Of a stretch of DNA of 64,000 bases, positions 1 to 8,721 are shown piece after piece (position 1 is the first letter of the stretch; each line of letters starts with the position of its first letter). This DNA is from DATLWN01 sp963764315 (GTDB lineage Bacteria; Pseudomonadota; Zetaproteobacteria; Mariprofundales; Mariprofundaceae). Both the position numbers and the translations under genes were made by a program. The stretch is taken from NCBI GenBank assembly GCA_963764315.1, contig CAVXSB010000006.1, positions 62,001 through 126,000 on the forward strand, in the 5' to 3' direction. A model generated the notes under the pieces. That model did not search any database, had not been told where the DNA came from, and saw nothing but the letters and a program-made list of their open reading frames with translations.

Positions 1-363
1 GACTTCCAGCTCGTCGAGTTGGCGGAGGGAAAGGCCAAGCAGCCAACACAACGCAAACAGCAGGAGCAGCGGCATATCATGCAGCAGGTGAACGATGCGC
101 CGTATGTGCTGTTCGACGAGCGGGGCGCGGAAATGGCCAGCACCGACTGGGCGGCGTGCTTCGCCCGTCAGCATGGAGCGGCATCGATGTGTTTCGTCAT
201 CGGCGGCGCCGACGGCGTCGATGCGTCGGTCAGGCAGGGCGCTGCCGAAACCTGGAGCCTGTCCCGGCTGACCCTGCCGCACCAGATGGCGCGCCTCTTG
301 GCCATCGAACAATTCTACCGGGCTCTGAGTATCAATCAGGGCCACCCCTATCACCGCCCATGA
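1..363 (+). CDS. rlmH: 23S rRNA pseudouridine-1915 N3-methyltransferase RlmH (5' end outside window)
   Basis: The reading frame is open from base 1, so the N-terminus lies outside the window; about 120 C-terminal residues are seen. RlmH is a small SPOUT-class enzyme that methylates pseudouridine 1915 in helix 69 of 23S rRNA using S-adenosylmethionine. Visible family signatures are the glycine-rich SAM loop 'FVIGGADG', the knot segment 'SLSRLTLPHQMARLLAIEQ' and the invariant C-terminal 'HPYHR'. The stop codon overlaps the ATG of envC (ATGA), so the two are translationally coupled. The rlmH-envC-ctpA order is common in proteobacteria. Confidence 0.93.
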   Translation, partial: DFQLVELAEGKAKQPTQRKQQEQRHIMQQVNDAPYVLFDERGAEMASTDWAACFARQHGAASMCFVIGGADGVDASVRQGAAETWSLSRLTLPHQMARLLAIEQFYRALSINQGHPYHRP

Positions 364-1520
364 GACGCGGGCTGATCCTGTTGCTCGCCGGCGCGGCCCT
401 GCTGGCGCCCATATCTGTGCCGGCGGCCACGGATGCCGCGGCGACACGGGCGAAGCTGGTACAGATTCAGCAGGAGCGGCAGCGCCTGGAGGCGGCACGC
501 CGGCAGATGCAGTCGCAACTGGGCAGCCTCGGTCGGCAGATGCATACGCTGGATGTAGCCCTGTCCGCGGCACAGCAGGCACGCCTGCAGGCGGCCGCCC
601 GGGTGGCTGAGGCCGACAAGAAGCTGCAGGCGCTGGCCGCCAAGCAACAGGGGCTGGAACGGCATATCGCCAGCCTGCGTCAGGCCATGATCAGCGAGGC
701 CATTGGCGCCTGGCAGCGCGCCGGCCGTCAGCCCGGGTGGCTGGATGTGCTGGGCGGTGTGCCGATGGGGGAGATTCCCAACCGTCGCTACATGATGCGG
801 CGGGTCATCGCCTCGCAGCAGGATGATCGGCGTGAGCTGCAGCAGAGTGAGGCGAAACTCGATGCCGTTATGGCCGATGTGCGCCAGGAGCGAGATCGGC
901 GCGAGGCGCTGCGCAAACAGCGCCAGCTGGCCGAGGATGCCCTGCGTCACCAGCTGGCCGATAAGCGTCAACTGGTGAGTCACGTCAGGCACAGCGTCCG
1001 CTTGCAGCGGCAGCGCGATCACGAGCTGGCGGGGCAGGCCAAGGCCCTGAGACGGCTGCTGCAGACCTTTGGTGGCGATCTGTTGGCCGCCGATCGCGTC
1101 GGCGGTGGGCCCTCGATCCGTGCCGAGAGGGGGCGGCTGCACTGGCCGCTGTCCGGCGCCCGCATCGTTGCTCGCTACGGCGCACACATCCCGCAGCAAG
1201 GTGAACGACTGCGCGGAGTGCTGCTTGCGCCCGAAGGGCAACGCCGTCAGGTTAAGTCTATTTCGTCCGGCAGGGTCCGCTATGCCGATTGGTTCGGGGG
1301 CTACGGCCTGATGCTGATCGTGGATCACGGCGATGGTGTTATGAGCATCTATGCCCATAATGACGTGCTGTACAAGCATCTGGGCGATTGGGTAGAGCCG
1401 GGGGATGTGCTGGCCGAGGCCGGGAGCACCGGCTGGACCGACAAGGTCCGCCTGTATTTCGAGCTGCGCGACCACGGGCGGCCGGTGAACCCGGTGCGCT
1501 GGTGTCGCGCCGGCAGATGA
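360..1520 (+). CDS. envC: Murein hydrolase activator EnvC-like protein (degenerate LytM domain)
   Basis: This is a 386-residue periplasmic protein. It has a signal peptide (about residues 1-22), a long charged coiled coil (about 25-250) and a C-terminal M23/LytM-type domain. EnvC recruits to the FtsEX complex and activates AmiA/AmiB amidases at the septum. The zinc ligands of active M23 peptidases are missing: the usual HLHFE motif reads 'RLYFELR', and no histidine sits in the first metal motif ('LRGVLLAPEG'). It therefore fits a non-catalytic activator. The start at 360 is chosen because it gives the signal peptide and an ATGA overlap with rlmH. ctpA follows after 28 nt. Confidence 0.88.
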   Translation: MRRGLILLLAGAALLAPISVPAATDAAATRAKLVQIQQERQRLEAARRQMQSQLGSLGRQMHTLDVALSAAQQARLQAAARVAEADKKLQALAAKQQGLERHIASLRQAMISEAIGAWQRAGRQPGWLDVLGGVPMGEIPNRRYMMRRVIASQQDDRRELQQSEAKLDAVMADVRQERDRREALRKQRQLAEDALRHQLADKRQLVSHVRHSVRLQRQRDHELAGQAKALRRLLQTFGGDLLAADRVGGGPSIRAERGRLHWPLSGARIVARYGAHIPQQGERLRGVLLAPEGQRRQVKSISSGRVRYADWFGGYGLMLIVDHGDGVMSIYAHNDVLYKHLGDWVEPGDVLAEAGSTGWTDKVRLYFELRDHGRPVNPVRWCRAGR

Positions 1521-1548
1521 TGCTGCGAATGCGTAAAGGAGTGAATCC

Positions 1549-2892
1549 ATGAAGTCAGGTATGCGCCGGTTTGTAATAGCCGCTGGATCGATGGTCGCGT
1601 TGGCGGCGGGCGTGATGGCCTGGTCGGCGGGCGCCAACGGCGAGCAGGCCACGTCAAGCACCGATTACCAGCAGTTGCAGAAGTTTGCGAAGGTCATGGA
1701 CATCATCAAACATTCCTATGTGAAGCCGGTGACCGACCAGGAGCTGATCGACGGGGCGCTGACCGGCATGCTGGAAAGCCTGGATCCGCATTCGGCCTAC
1801 ATGAACAAGCAGATGTACAGTCAGATGGAGGTCGACACCTCCGGCAAGTTCGGCGGTCTGGGCATCGAAATTTCCGGCGATCAGGGCGGCGTGCGCGTGG
1901 TGGCTCCGATCGAGGATACCCCCGCCGACAAGGCCGGCGTCAAGGCCGGCGACCTGATCATCAAGATCGACGACCATCTGGCCAAGGACATGACGCTGCA
2001 GGAGGCGGTCAACCATATGCGCGGCAAGCCGGGCTCCAGCGTCAAGCTGACGGTCTTCCGCAAAGGCGCACCCAGGCCGCTGGAGTTCACCATCGTGCGC
2101 GCCATCATCCACGTGCAGTCGGTGAAGAGCGATGTCCTGGCGCCGGGCTATGTGTACCTGCGCATTACCCAGTTTTCGGATGACGTGGCCGGTCTTTTGG
2201 CCAAGCAGTACCGCGCGCTGGCCAAGAAGCAGGGCGGCAAGATCTATGGTGCCGTTCTCGACCTGCGCAATAATCCCGGCGGCCTGCTGGACCAGGGCGT
2301 CAAGACCGCGGATCTGTTCCTGAACAAGGGTAATATCGTCAGCACCAAGTCCAGGGTCGGCAAGGACCTGTCCTTCGATGCCACCCCGGGCGATATTCTG
2401 CACGGGGTGCCGCTGGTGGTGCTGATCAACGGCGGCACGGCCTCGGCCGCGGAGATCGTCAGCGGCGCGTTGAAGGACGACGACCGGGCGGTGCTGATGG
2501 GCACCCGTAGCTTCGGCAAGGGCTCGGTGCAGTCGGTGATTCCGCTGTCGGATGGCACGGCCTTCAAGCTGACCACGGCGCTGTATTACACCCCGAGCGG
2601 CATCTCGATTCAGGCCACCGGCATCAAGCCGGACATCAAGGTGGTCGAGGAGATTACCAACCCGAAGGACGAGAAGGTGGCGCCGGACGGCTTTGGGGTC
2701 TTCGAGAGGGATCTGAAGGGCCATCTGCAGAACGGCAATGCCAAGAAGCCCGCCAAGAAGGCGGCGCCGGCCATGCAGCCGGATGGCGCCGGCCCGCAGA
2801 TGCAGAAACGCCTGAAGCTGGATGTGCAGCTGCAGCGTGCGCTCGACCTGCTCGAGGGTCTGCATGTCATTCAGGGGACGAAGAAGGGGTGA
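1549..2892 (+). CDS. ctpA: Carboxy-terminal processing peptidase (S41 family, CtpA/Prc type)
   Basis: This is a 447-residue periplasmic serine protease with an N-terminal signal or anchor (residues 6-28), a PDZ domain (about 95-165) and an S41 catalytic domain. The Ser-Lys dyad is visible: Ser299 in 'GGTASAAEIV' and Lys324 in 'SFGKGSVQ'. Such enzymes trim or degrade periplasmic proteins and often control peptidoglycan hydrolases, which suits the position directly behind envC. The C-terminal tail (about 395-447) is rich in Lys, Pro and Ala. A good ribosome site (aaaggag) lies about 8 nt before the ATG. Confidence 0.95.
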   Translation: MKSGMRRFVIAAGSMVALAAGVMAWSAGANGEQATSSTDYQQLQKFAKVMDIIKHSYVKPVTDQELIDGALTGMLESLDPHSAYMNKQMYSQMEVDTSGKFGGLGIEISGDQGGVRVVAPIEDTPADKAGVKAGDLIIKIDDHLAKDMTLQEAVNHMRGKPGSSVKLTVFRKGAPRPLEFTIVRAIIHVQSVKSDVLAPGYVYLRITQFSDDVAGLLAKQYRALAKKQGGKIYGAVLDLRNNPGGLLDQGVKTADLFLNKGNIVSTKSRVGKDLSFDATPGDILHGVPLVVLINGGTASAAEIVSGALKDDDRAVLMGTRSFGKGSVQSVIPLSDGTAFKLTTALYYTPSGISIQATGIKPDIKVVEEITNPKDEKVAPDGFGVFERDLKGHLQNGNAKKPAKKAAPAMQPDGAGPQMQKRLKLDVQLQRALDLLEGLHVIQGTKKG

Positions 2893-2909
2893 CGCGCTAG
2901 CGCCCCCCT

Positions 2910-3851
2910 ATGGCCAAGTCCCCGCCTCCCCGCCGCCCCTCATGGTTGCCGGCCACGCTGCTGCTGGTCCTGGTGGTACTCGTCGTTGCCCTCGGCCTGT
3001 CGAGTCGGCATCGACAGGTCGCATCACGCCCGGCCGCCGTAGCCGTCCGTCCGGCACCGGTAGCGCCGGCCCCGGTGACCAAGGCCCCGGCCCAGGCTCC
3101 GGTGTTTGAGGATTATTCACACCTGTCCGAGGCGACCCAGGCCCCTTCCCGCGTGCCGGCCCATGTCCATGGCCTGGTCCTGATCCTCGATGATGTCGGT
3201 TATGACCTGACCGAACTGCGCCGGGCGCTGGCGCTTCCGTACACGATGGCCATCTCCGTGCTGCCGGATACGCCGCATGCGAGGCAGGCGGCCGAGATGG
3301 CCCATGCCGCCGGGCATGTCGTCATGTTGCACATGCCGATGGAGCCGGATTCGCTGTCGCTGCAGAAGCGTATGGACGGCTCCTTCCTGCGCGTCGGCAT
3401 GCCGGATGCCCGCATCCGCACCCTGATGCTGCAGGCACTGAGCGAGGTGCCATACGTGCAGGGCGTCAACAATCACATGGGTTCGCTGTTGACGAGCAAG
3501 GCCAGGCCGATGGCCGCGGTCATGCAGGTCTGTCGGGAGAAACACCTGTTCTACGTCGACTCGCGCACCTCGGCGGCCAGCGTGGCCGCGACAGAGGCGG
3601 CGCGCGCAGGCATCCCCTGGGCCTCGCGCCAGGTCTTCCTCGACAACCAGACCGACGAGGCCTCGCTGCAGCGCATGTGGGACAAGGCGCTGGCCTGCGA
3701 ACAACGCTACGGCTCCTGCGTGGTCATCGCCCATCCCCATCCGAAGACGATCGATTTCCTGGCGCAGCAGGCCGGCAAGGACAGGCGCGTTCCCATGTTG
3801 GCGGTGACGGAGGTGCTGCATTCCGGCGCCCTGGCCAGCCGCGGCCACTGA
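2910..3851 (+). CDS. Divergent polysaccharide deacetylase family protein (YibQ-like)
   Basis: This is a 313-residue protein with an N-terminal transmembrane anchor (about residues 12-32), an Ala/Pro/Val-rich linker (to about 70) and a NodB-fold domain of the divergent deacetylase family. Family motifs seen are 'LILDDVGYD', 'HMPMEP', 'NNHMGS' and 'FYVDSRTSA'. Members sit next to envC/ctpA in many proteobacteria and are presumed to act on an envelope polysaccharide; no substrate is established. The start is 17 nt after ctpA, and DUF502 follows 2 nt after the stop, so this is one operon. Confidence 0.88.
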   Translation: MAKSPPPRRPSWLPATLLLVLVVLVVALGLSSRHRQVASRPAAVAVRPAPVAPAPVTKAPAQAPVFEDYSHLSEATQAPSRVPAHVHGLVLILDDVGYDLTELRRALALPYTMAISVLPDTPHARQAAEMAHAAGHVVMLHMPMEPDSLSLQKRMDGSFLRVGMPDARIRTLMLQALSEVPYVQGVNNHMGSLLTSKARPMAAVMQVCREKHLFYVDSRTSAASVAATEAARAGIPWASRQVFLDNQTDEASLQRMWDKALACEQRYGSCVVIAHPHPKTIDFLAQQAGKDRRVPMLAVTEVLHSGALASRGH

Positions 3852-3853
3852 GC

Positions 3854-4474
3854 ATGCTCAAGCGCTACCTGATGGCCGGCCTGGTGGCGACCGTACCGCT
3901 GGTCATCACCATGATGCTGGTTTCCTGGCTGGTCGATTTCGCCCACCGGGCGCTGAACTGGTTGCCCCCCCACCTGCGTCCGGATGCCTGGGCCGGTGTG
4001 CATATCCCCGGCCTGGATGTGATCGTGGCGCTGTTGTGCGTGCTGGCGGCGGTGATGCTGATCGGCGCACTGACCACGAATTTCATCGGTGGGCATGTCA
4101 TGCGCTGGGTCGACGCACTGATGGACCGCATTCCGATCATCCGCTCCATCCATTCGGCGGTACGCCAGCTGCTGGAGGCCATGCTGATGGGCAGTGGCAA
4201 GGCCTTCCGGGAGGTGGTCCTGGTGCCGTTCCCGATGCAGGGCAACTGGTCCATCGGTTTCGTGACCGCCGATGCAAGGCTCCCGGCTGCCGGCTTTGCC
4301 GACAAGCCGATGGTCTCGGTGTTCGTGCCCACGACTCCGATCCCCACTTCGGGTTGGCTGCTCTATGTGGCCCGGGCCGATATCCGGCCGTTGGACATGA
4401 GCGTGGAAGAGGCGATGAAGCTGGTGTTGTCGGGGGGCGTGATTGCGCCACCGGCCGATGCCGGGACCGCATAA
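3854..4474 (+). CDS. DUF502 family membrane protein
   Basis: This is a 206-residue inner-membrane protein with two hydrophobic segments near the N-terminus (about 5-28 and 53-78), followed by a soluble domain. The family hallmarks 'GHVMRWVDALMDRIPIIRSI' and 'VPTTPIPTSGWLLYV' are present. The DUF502 family is widespread in proteobacteria and plants and has no agreed biochemical function. The gene begins 2 nt after the deacetylase stop, which implies cotranscription with the envelope genes upstream. The ATG at 3854 is chosen because the membrane segment begins immediately after it. Confidence 0.9.
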   Translation: MLKRYLMAGLVATVPLVITMMLVSWLVDFAHRALNWLPPHLRPDAWAGVHIPGLDVIVALLCVLAAVMLIGALTTNFIGGHVMRWVDALMDRIPIIRSIHSAVRQLLEAMLMGSGKAFREVVLVPFPMQGNWSIGFVTADARLPAAGFADKPMVSVFVPTTPIPTSGWLLYVARADIRPLDMSVEEAMKLVLSGGVIAPPADAGTA

Positions 4475-4580
4475 GTAGGTGGACGAGGGCGACGGTGCGG
4501 ATAAAATGTCTCCGATGATGCGAGAATCGACGATTCCGACTGTAGGGCGTGGCTGGTGCCCGTCGGCGCCCGCCGCTGCG

Positions 4581-5876
4581 ATGCGATGGATCGCCAGGGC
4601 TGTCCTGGCGTGCGCGCTGTTCATGGCGCTGGCTCCTGCCGCCATTGCCTCCGATGCCCTTCCCCAGCATCTGCGGCTGAAGGTGCAACAGGCCTTGGAG
4701 GCCGACAAGGATCCGGTCGTGCGTTCCCTGGCACCGAAGGAGCGTTCGATCCTGCTCGCCACCCTGGCCCTGGATTCCAACGAGCCGGATCAGGCGCTGG
4801 GCACGCTCGACCAGCCGCAATATGACGATGATCCGTTGGTGGCCCTGCTGTTGGCCGAGGCTCATCGCCGCAAGGCAGTCAGCGATGTGGAGCGGGCCGG
4901 CAACTACGCCCGATCGGTGAGCGATGCATCCAAGAAGCTGGCCGAGGCAAGCCTGACGCCGGGGCTGGGCGAGGCCGAGGCACGGCTGCGCGCCTTTGCC
5001 GACAAGCTCGACGGCGCCACCATCGGCAGGCCGCAGGGCGTGCTGGAACTCGGATCCAATGTGGAAACGCTGTTCGTCGTCGACAAGGCCCTGTCGCGCC
5101 TGTTCATCTATAAGCGCAAGGCGGACGGCAGCCTGGAGCGGGTCGACGATGAGTACGTGGCGACCGGCTCTCACGCCGGCGACAAACAATCGGAAGGCGA
5201 TGGGCGCACCCCCGACGGCATCTACCGCTTCGTTGCCCGCCTCAAGGGCAGGGCCCTGCAGGTGGAATACGGCCCGGTGGCCTTCCCCACCGATTATCCC
5301 AATGCCTTCGATCGGCTGCACGGCAAGGACGGGCACGGCATCTGGATGCACGGCTATGCGGAAGGCGTGGATCGCCGCCCGCCGCGCGATACCAAGGGCT
5401 GCTTCTCCCTGCCGAACTCGCGCCTGCTGGACGTACAGAAATACGTACATCTGGGCAAGAGCTGGGTGATTATCGGCGAGAACATCCCCTTCACCGACGA
5501 TAAGGGTCCTTCCCCGCAGCTGGCCTCGATCCGCGGTACGGTCGATGCCTGGGTCAAGGACTGGGAGTCGCTGAACGCGGATGCCTATCTGAGCCACTAT
5601 GATCGGGATTTCCGGTCCGGCCGCTACAACCTGGCCTCATGGTCCCGTTACAAGCGCCGGGTCAATGGCCACAAGTCCTTCATCAAGGTGAAGATGGACG
5701 ACTACACCATCATCCGCGACCCGAATCACTGGCCGGAGGGTGAGGTGGCTGTCGTCGAATTCATGCAGCACTACCGTTCGAGCAACTTCAAGGATTCCGG
5801 CCGCAAGCGCCTCTACCTCGTCCGGCACAATCCCAAGGGTCCCTGGAAGATCCTCATCGAAGAGGAAGTGCATTGA
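4581..5876 (+). CDS. L,D-transpeptidase (YkuD) with C-terminal NTF2-like domain
   Basis: This is a 431-residue exported protein. A clean signal peptide starts at the ATG at 4581; the frame stays open upstream to 4479, so a longer start is possible but less likely. An alpha-helical region (about 30-135) is followed by the YkuD catalytic domain (about 155-300) with the HG...GC signature: 'IWMHGY' and Cys274 in 'TKGCFSL'. The C-terminal about 115 residues ('DAWVKDWESLNADAYLSHY...') form a SnoaL/NTF2-like domain often fused to L,D-transpeptidases. The family makes 3-3 peptidoglycan cross-links or attaches proteins to the wall. A -10-like 'gataaaat' at about 4500 suggests its own promoter. Confidence 0.88.
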   Translation: MRWIARAVLACALFMALAPAAIASDALPQHLRLKVQQALEADKDPVVRSLAPKERSILLATLALDSNEPDQALGTLDQPQYDDDPLVALLLAEAHRRKAVSDVERAGNYARSVSDASKKLAEASLTPGLGEAEARLRAFADKLDGATIGRPQGVLELGSNVETLFVVDKALSRLFIYKRKADGSLERVDDEYVATGSHAGDKQSEGDGRTPDGIYRFVARLKGRALQVEYGPVAFPTDYPNAFDRLHGKDGHGIWMHGYAEGVDRRPPRDTKGCFSLPNSRLLDVQKYVHLGKSWVIIGENIPFTDDKGPSPQLASIRGTVDAWVKDWESLNADAYLSHYDRDFRSGRYNLASWSRYKRRVNGHKSFIKVKMDDYTIIRDPNHWPEGEVAVVEFMQHYRSSNFKDSGRKRLYLVRHNPKGPWKILIEEEVH

Positions 5877-6988
5877 GCGAGGCGAAAAAGCCTGAGGGGC
5901 GCACCACTGTCGAGGACATGTCGGTGCGCCGCATGCACCAGCTGACCGAGGAAAACCGGGAACTGCGCCAGTATGTGGCCGAGGTGATGAAGCGCCTGCG
6001 CGAGAACGAGCGCCTGTTCTCACGCCTGTTCGAGCTTGAGTCGCAGGTGCTGGCGGCAACCGATCCGGAGGATCTGTGCTTCGTGTTGCTGCGCGGCCTG
6101 CGTTCGGGCTTCGAACTGGATATGGTGCGCTTCTGGTTCGACCGCTCCAGCTTCGTCGGCGGGCGCAAGTTCGAGGCGCTGTCCGAACGCGATCTGATCT
6201 GGCTGGAGAACGGCGAGATCGCTACCGCCGGGCTGGACAGGGAGCGCGTACGCCTGATGCATCCGACCCCAAAGCGATCCTTCGCCTGGCTGGAGGAGCG
6301 GGACAATACCATCGGTTCGCTGGCGCTGCTGACGCTGGGCGATCTGGAGCGGCCGTTCGGGGTGCTGGGCATGGGCTCCGTCAACAACGACCGCTTCCGT
6401 CCCGACCAGGCCACGGACTTCCTGCAGCATCTGGCGCAGGTCGTCGGCCTCAGCCTGGAGAATGCGGTGGCCCGCGAGCGCCTGGCGCGCATGGCCGTGA
6501 CCGATTCGCTGACTGGCAGTCACAATCGGCGCTTCCTGCAGCCGCACAGCCACCAGCCGCTATCGCAATGGTTCGGGGAGGGCGCGTCCGTGGCCTGCCT
6601 GTACATGGACATCGACGACTTCAAGATCTTCAACGACCAGCATGGGCATGCGAAGGGGGATGAGCTGCTCGAGCAGGTCTGCCATACGGCCCGTAGCTTC
6701 GTGCGCACCCAGGATCCGCTGATCCGCATGGGCGGCGACGAGTTCGTGCTGCTGCTGCCCGGCTGCGACCGGGCCAAGGCCATCGAGATCGCCGGACGCA
6801 TCGTCGAATCCTGCAGTCGCATCGCCGTGGGCGAGGAGGCGGCCGGCGTCAGCTTGGGCGTGGCGATCTCCACCCCGGAACGGGATCTGCAGGTGCGCGA
6901 GCTGATCGAGTTGGCCGACCAGGCCATGTACGTGGCCAAGGCGCTCGGCGGCTCCCGTTTCGAGGCCGCGGAACAGGATGCCGACTGA
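5873..6988 (+). CDS. DUF484 - GGDEF fusion protein (putative diguanylate cyclase)
   Basis: This is a 371-residue protein. Residues about 15-45 form a coiled coil, about 45-190 match the GAF-like DUF484 module, and about 205-365 form a GGDEF domain with an intact GGDEF motif (residues 287-291) and 'TDSLTGSHNRRFL' before it. It is predicted to make cyclic di-GMP in the cytoplasm. No inhibitory RxxD site is obvious five residues before GGDEF. DUF484 normally occurs alone next to xerC, and the xerC synteny is kept here, so the cyclase domain looks like an acquired fusion. The start is a TTG overlapping the preceding stop (TTGA), supported by the purine-rich 'aagaggaag' upstream; an ATG at 5918 is the alternative. 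Confidence 0.82.
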   Translation: MSEAKKPEGRTTVEDMSVRRMHQLTEENRELRQYVAEVMKRLRENERLFSRLFELESQVLAATDPEDLCFVLLRGLRSGFELDMVRFWFDRSSFVGGRKFEALSERDLIWLENGEIATAGLDRERVRLMHPTPKRSFAWLEERDNTIGSLALLTLGDLERPFGVLGMGSVNNDRFRPDQATDFLQHLAQVVGLSLENAVARERLARMAVTDSLTGSHNRRFLQPHSHQPLSQWFGEGASVACLYMDIDDFKIFNDQHGHAKGDELLEQVCHTARSFVRTQDPLIRMGGDEFVLLLPGCDRAKAIEIAGRIVESCSRIAVGEEAAGVSLGVAISTPERDLQVRELIELADQAMYVAKALGGSRFEAAEQDAD

Positions 6989-7871
6989 GGCCTGGCGGCT
7001 TGGCGAGGCCATCGACCACTATCTGCAACAACTGGCCGATGTGCGGCTGGCTTCACCCCACACCATCAGCAACTACCGCCGCGATCTTCGGCATTTCCTC
7101 GCCTTCGCCGGTGATCGCCCCCTAAGCGGTATCGACCGCTCCCTCGTGCAGGACTGGTTGGTCGGCATGCGTGCCGAGGGCCTTGCCGCGGCTACCCTAG
7201 CCCGGCGATTGTCGGCCCTGTCCGGCCTGCTCGGCCATGCCGTCGAATGTGCCCTGCTTGCCGACAACGTGGCGGCTGGTGTACGCCCGCCGAAGCGCCC
7301 GAAACGGCTTCCCCGCAACCTGCCTCCGGAGCAGACGGGGCTGTTGATGCATGAGGCCGGGGCGGGCGCGGAGGCGCGGGACATGGCCCTGGTGGCCATC
7401 ATGTACGGCTGCGGTCTGCGCGTATCCGAGGTCACGGGCCTCGACCTGGCCGATATCGATCTGCATGCCGGCGAGCTGCGCGTGCTTGGCAAGGGACGCA
7501 AGGAGCGCATCGTGCCGATCCCGGTCCAGGTGGTGTCGCTGATCCGCGAATATCTGGCCGAGCGACCGGCGACCGCGGCACTGCAGGCCGTATTCCTGAA
7601 TGTGCGCGGGGGTCGCCTGACGGCGCGCAGCGTGCAACGCATGCTCAAGGAACGGGCCCTGGCCACCGGTGCCGATATGTCGGTGACGCCCCATCGCCTG
7701 CGTCATTCCTATGCCACGCACCTGTTGGCCGGCGGCGTCGATCTGCGGGCGATCCAGGAGCTGCTCGGCCATAGCTCTCTATCCACAACCGAGCGCTATA
7801 CGCACCTGGACATCGCCCACCTGACCGAGGTGTACGACAAGGCCCACCCGCGCGCACGCAAGCGCTCCTGA
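6978..7871 (+). CDS. xerC: Tyrosine recombinase XerC
   Basis: This is a 297-residue site-specific recombinase that acts with XerD at dif to resolve chromosome dimers. It has an N-terminal SAM-like core-binding domain (about 5-90) and a C-terminal catalytic domain. The catalytic set is visible: Arg in 'GCGLRVSE', 'HRLRHSYATH', 'LLGHSSLSTTERYTH', with the nucleophile Tyr274. The length is typical of XerC. The gene overlaps the DUF484-GGDEF gene by 11 nt. This context, found in many gammaproteobacteria, marks it as the chromosomal XerC and not a phage or integron integrase. Confidence 0.93.
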   Translation: MPTEAWRLGEAIDHYLQQLADVRLASPHTISNYRRDLRHFLAFAGDRPLSGIDRSLVQDWLVGMRAEGLAAATLARRLSALSGLLGHAVECALLADNVAAGVRPPKRPKRLPRNLPPEQTGLLMHEAGAGAEARDMALVAIMYGCGLRVSEVTGLDLADIDLHAGELRVLGKGRKERIVPIPVQVVSLIREYLAERPATAALQAVFLNVRGGRLTARSVQRMLKERALATGADMSVTPHRLRHSYATHLLAGGVDLRAIQELLGHSSLSTTERYTHLDIAHLTEVYDKAHPRARKRS

Positions 7872-8020
7872 CCGGGCGATTGCCCACGGGGCCTTGTGTC
7901 AAAATGACGCGTATGCTGCGTAGTCGGCCATTCCGTGCCTCCGGAGGGACTGGGGGCACCTAAACTCCACATTGTTATCCCCTCCATGGATGGAACGGCG
8001 GGTGGCGTAAGGAGGCTTCC

Positions 8021-8626
8021 ATGAAGAAGACATTTCGTGCTTCATTGCTTGTCATGGCCTTGGCCCTGATCTCACCCGGTCTGGCCTCCGCAGACGATAT
8101 GGGCGGATCCGGTTTCAATACCTATATGGGCATCGGACTTGGGGCCTACAATCTCAAGTATTCGCAGCCTGCCTACAGCCAGCGGAACAATGTGTTCGGC
8201 GGTTACCTGCAGCTGGGCTCGGATTTCAACGATTACCTCGGCGCGGAGCTGCGCCTCGGCACCACGGCCAAGGGCAGCAATGCCTACGCGGGCGGTACCG
8301 TGGATCAGTCGGCGGACTACCTGTTCTCCTATCTGCTGAAGCTGCAGTATCCCACAACCCCCGATCTGCGCCTGTACGGCCTGATCGGCGGCACGACCGG
8401 CAAGGTCAAGATCTCGCCGGCACCGGCCGGCATCCTGTCGGCAGGCACCAAGACCGCTACGGGACTCAGCTACGGCATTGGCCTGGATTACCGACTGGCC
8501 GACCAATTGCGCGGCGGCCTCGAATGGGTGCGCTACTGGGACAATATCGGGGTCAACGCCAGTGGCGTCACGTCGAGCAAGATGACCATCGACGGCTATA
8601 CGGCGACGCTGAAGTATATGTACTAA
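8021..8626 (+). CDS. Outer-membrane beta-barrel protein
   Basis: This is a 201-residue protein with a signal peptide (about 1-25, cleaved near 'ASADD') and alternating hydrophobic strands. It ends in an aromatic C-terminal residue ('TLKYMY'), the usual signal for BAM-dependent insertion. It resembles the small porin / OmpA-like transmembrane-domain (outer-membrane beta-barrel) family: 'GIGLGAYNLKYSQ' and 'GIGLDYRLADQLRGGLEW' are typical strands. Function is unknown. A strong ribosome site (aaggagg) precedes the ATG, and a strong intrinsic terminator follows, so it is probably monocistronic. Confidence 0.82.
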   Translation: MKKTFRASLLVMALALISPGLASADDMGGSGFNTYMGIGLGAYNLKYSQPAYSQRNNVFGGYLQLGSDFNDYLGAELRLGTTAKGSNAYAGGTVDQSADYLFSYLLKLQYPTTPDLRLYGLIGGTTGKVKISPAPAGILSAGTKTATGLSYGIGLDYRLADQLRGGLEWVRYWDNIGVNASGVTSSKMTIDGYTATLKYMY

Positions 8627-8640
8627 GCACGACCGCCATC

Positions 8641-8672
8641 GGCGGCCCCGCTTGCGGGGCCGCCGCCTTTTT
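8641..8672 (+). terminator. Rho-independent terminator
   Basis: A perfect 10-bp G/C stem (ggcggccccg / cggggccgcc, loop cttg) is followed by gcc and a T5 run. It ends the outer-membrane barrel transcript that stops at 8626. Confidence 0.9.
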
Positions 8673-8721
8673 CCATGCTGGGCCTTTTGCTTGGCGAAGT
8701 ACGATCCGGTAGCGTCGGCGC

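Noticed and set aside
360..1520. EnvC-like protein as an active M23 endopeptidase
   Set aside because: The zinc-ligand positions are replaced (RLYFELR instead of HLHFE-type), so catalysis is not expected.
351..2865. Long minus-strand open frames opposite envC and ctpA
   Set aside because: Low-complexity His/Gln/Arg-rich translations typical of antisense shadows; the plus-strand genes have clear domains and ribosome sites.
6978..7871. xerC as a phage or integron integrase marking a mobile island
   Set aside because: The DUF484 neighbour, normal length and lack of attachment-site repeats, tRNA junction or phage genes identify it as the chromosomal XerC.
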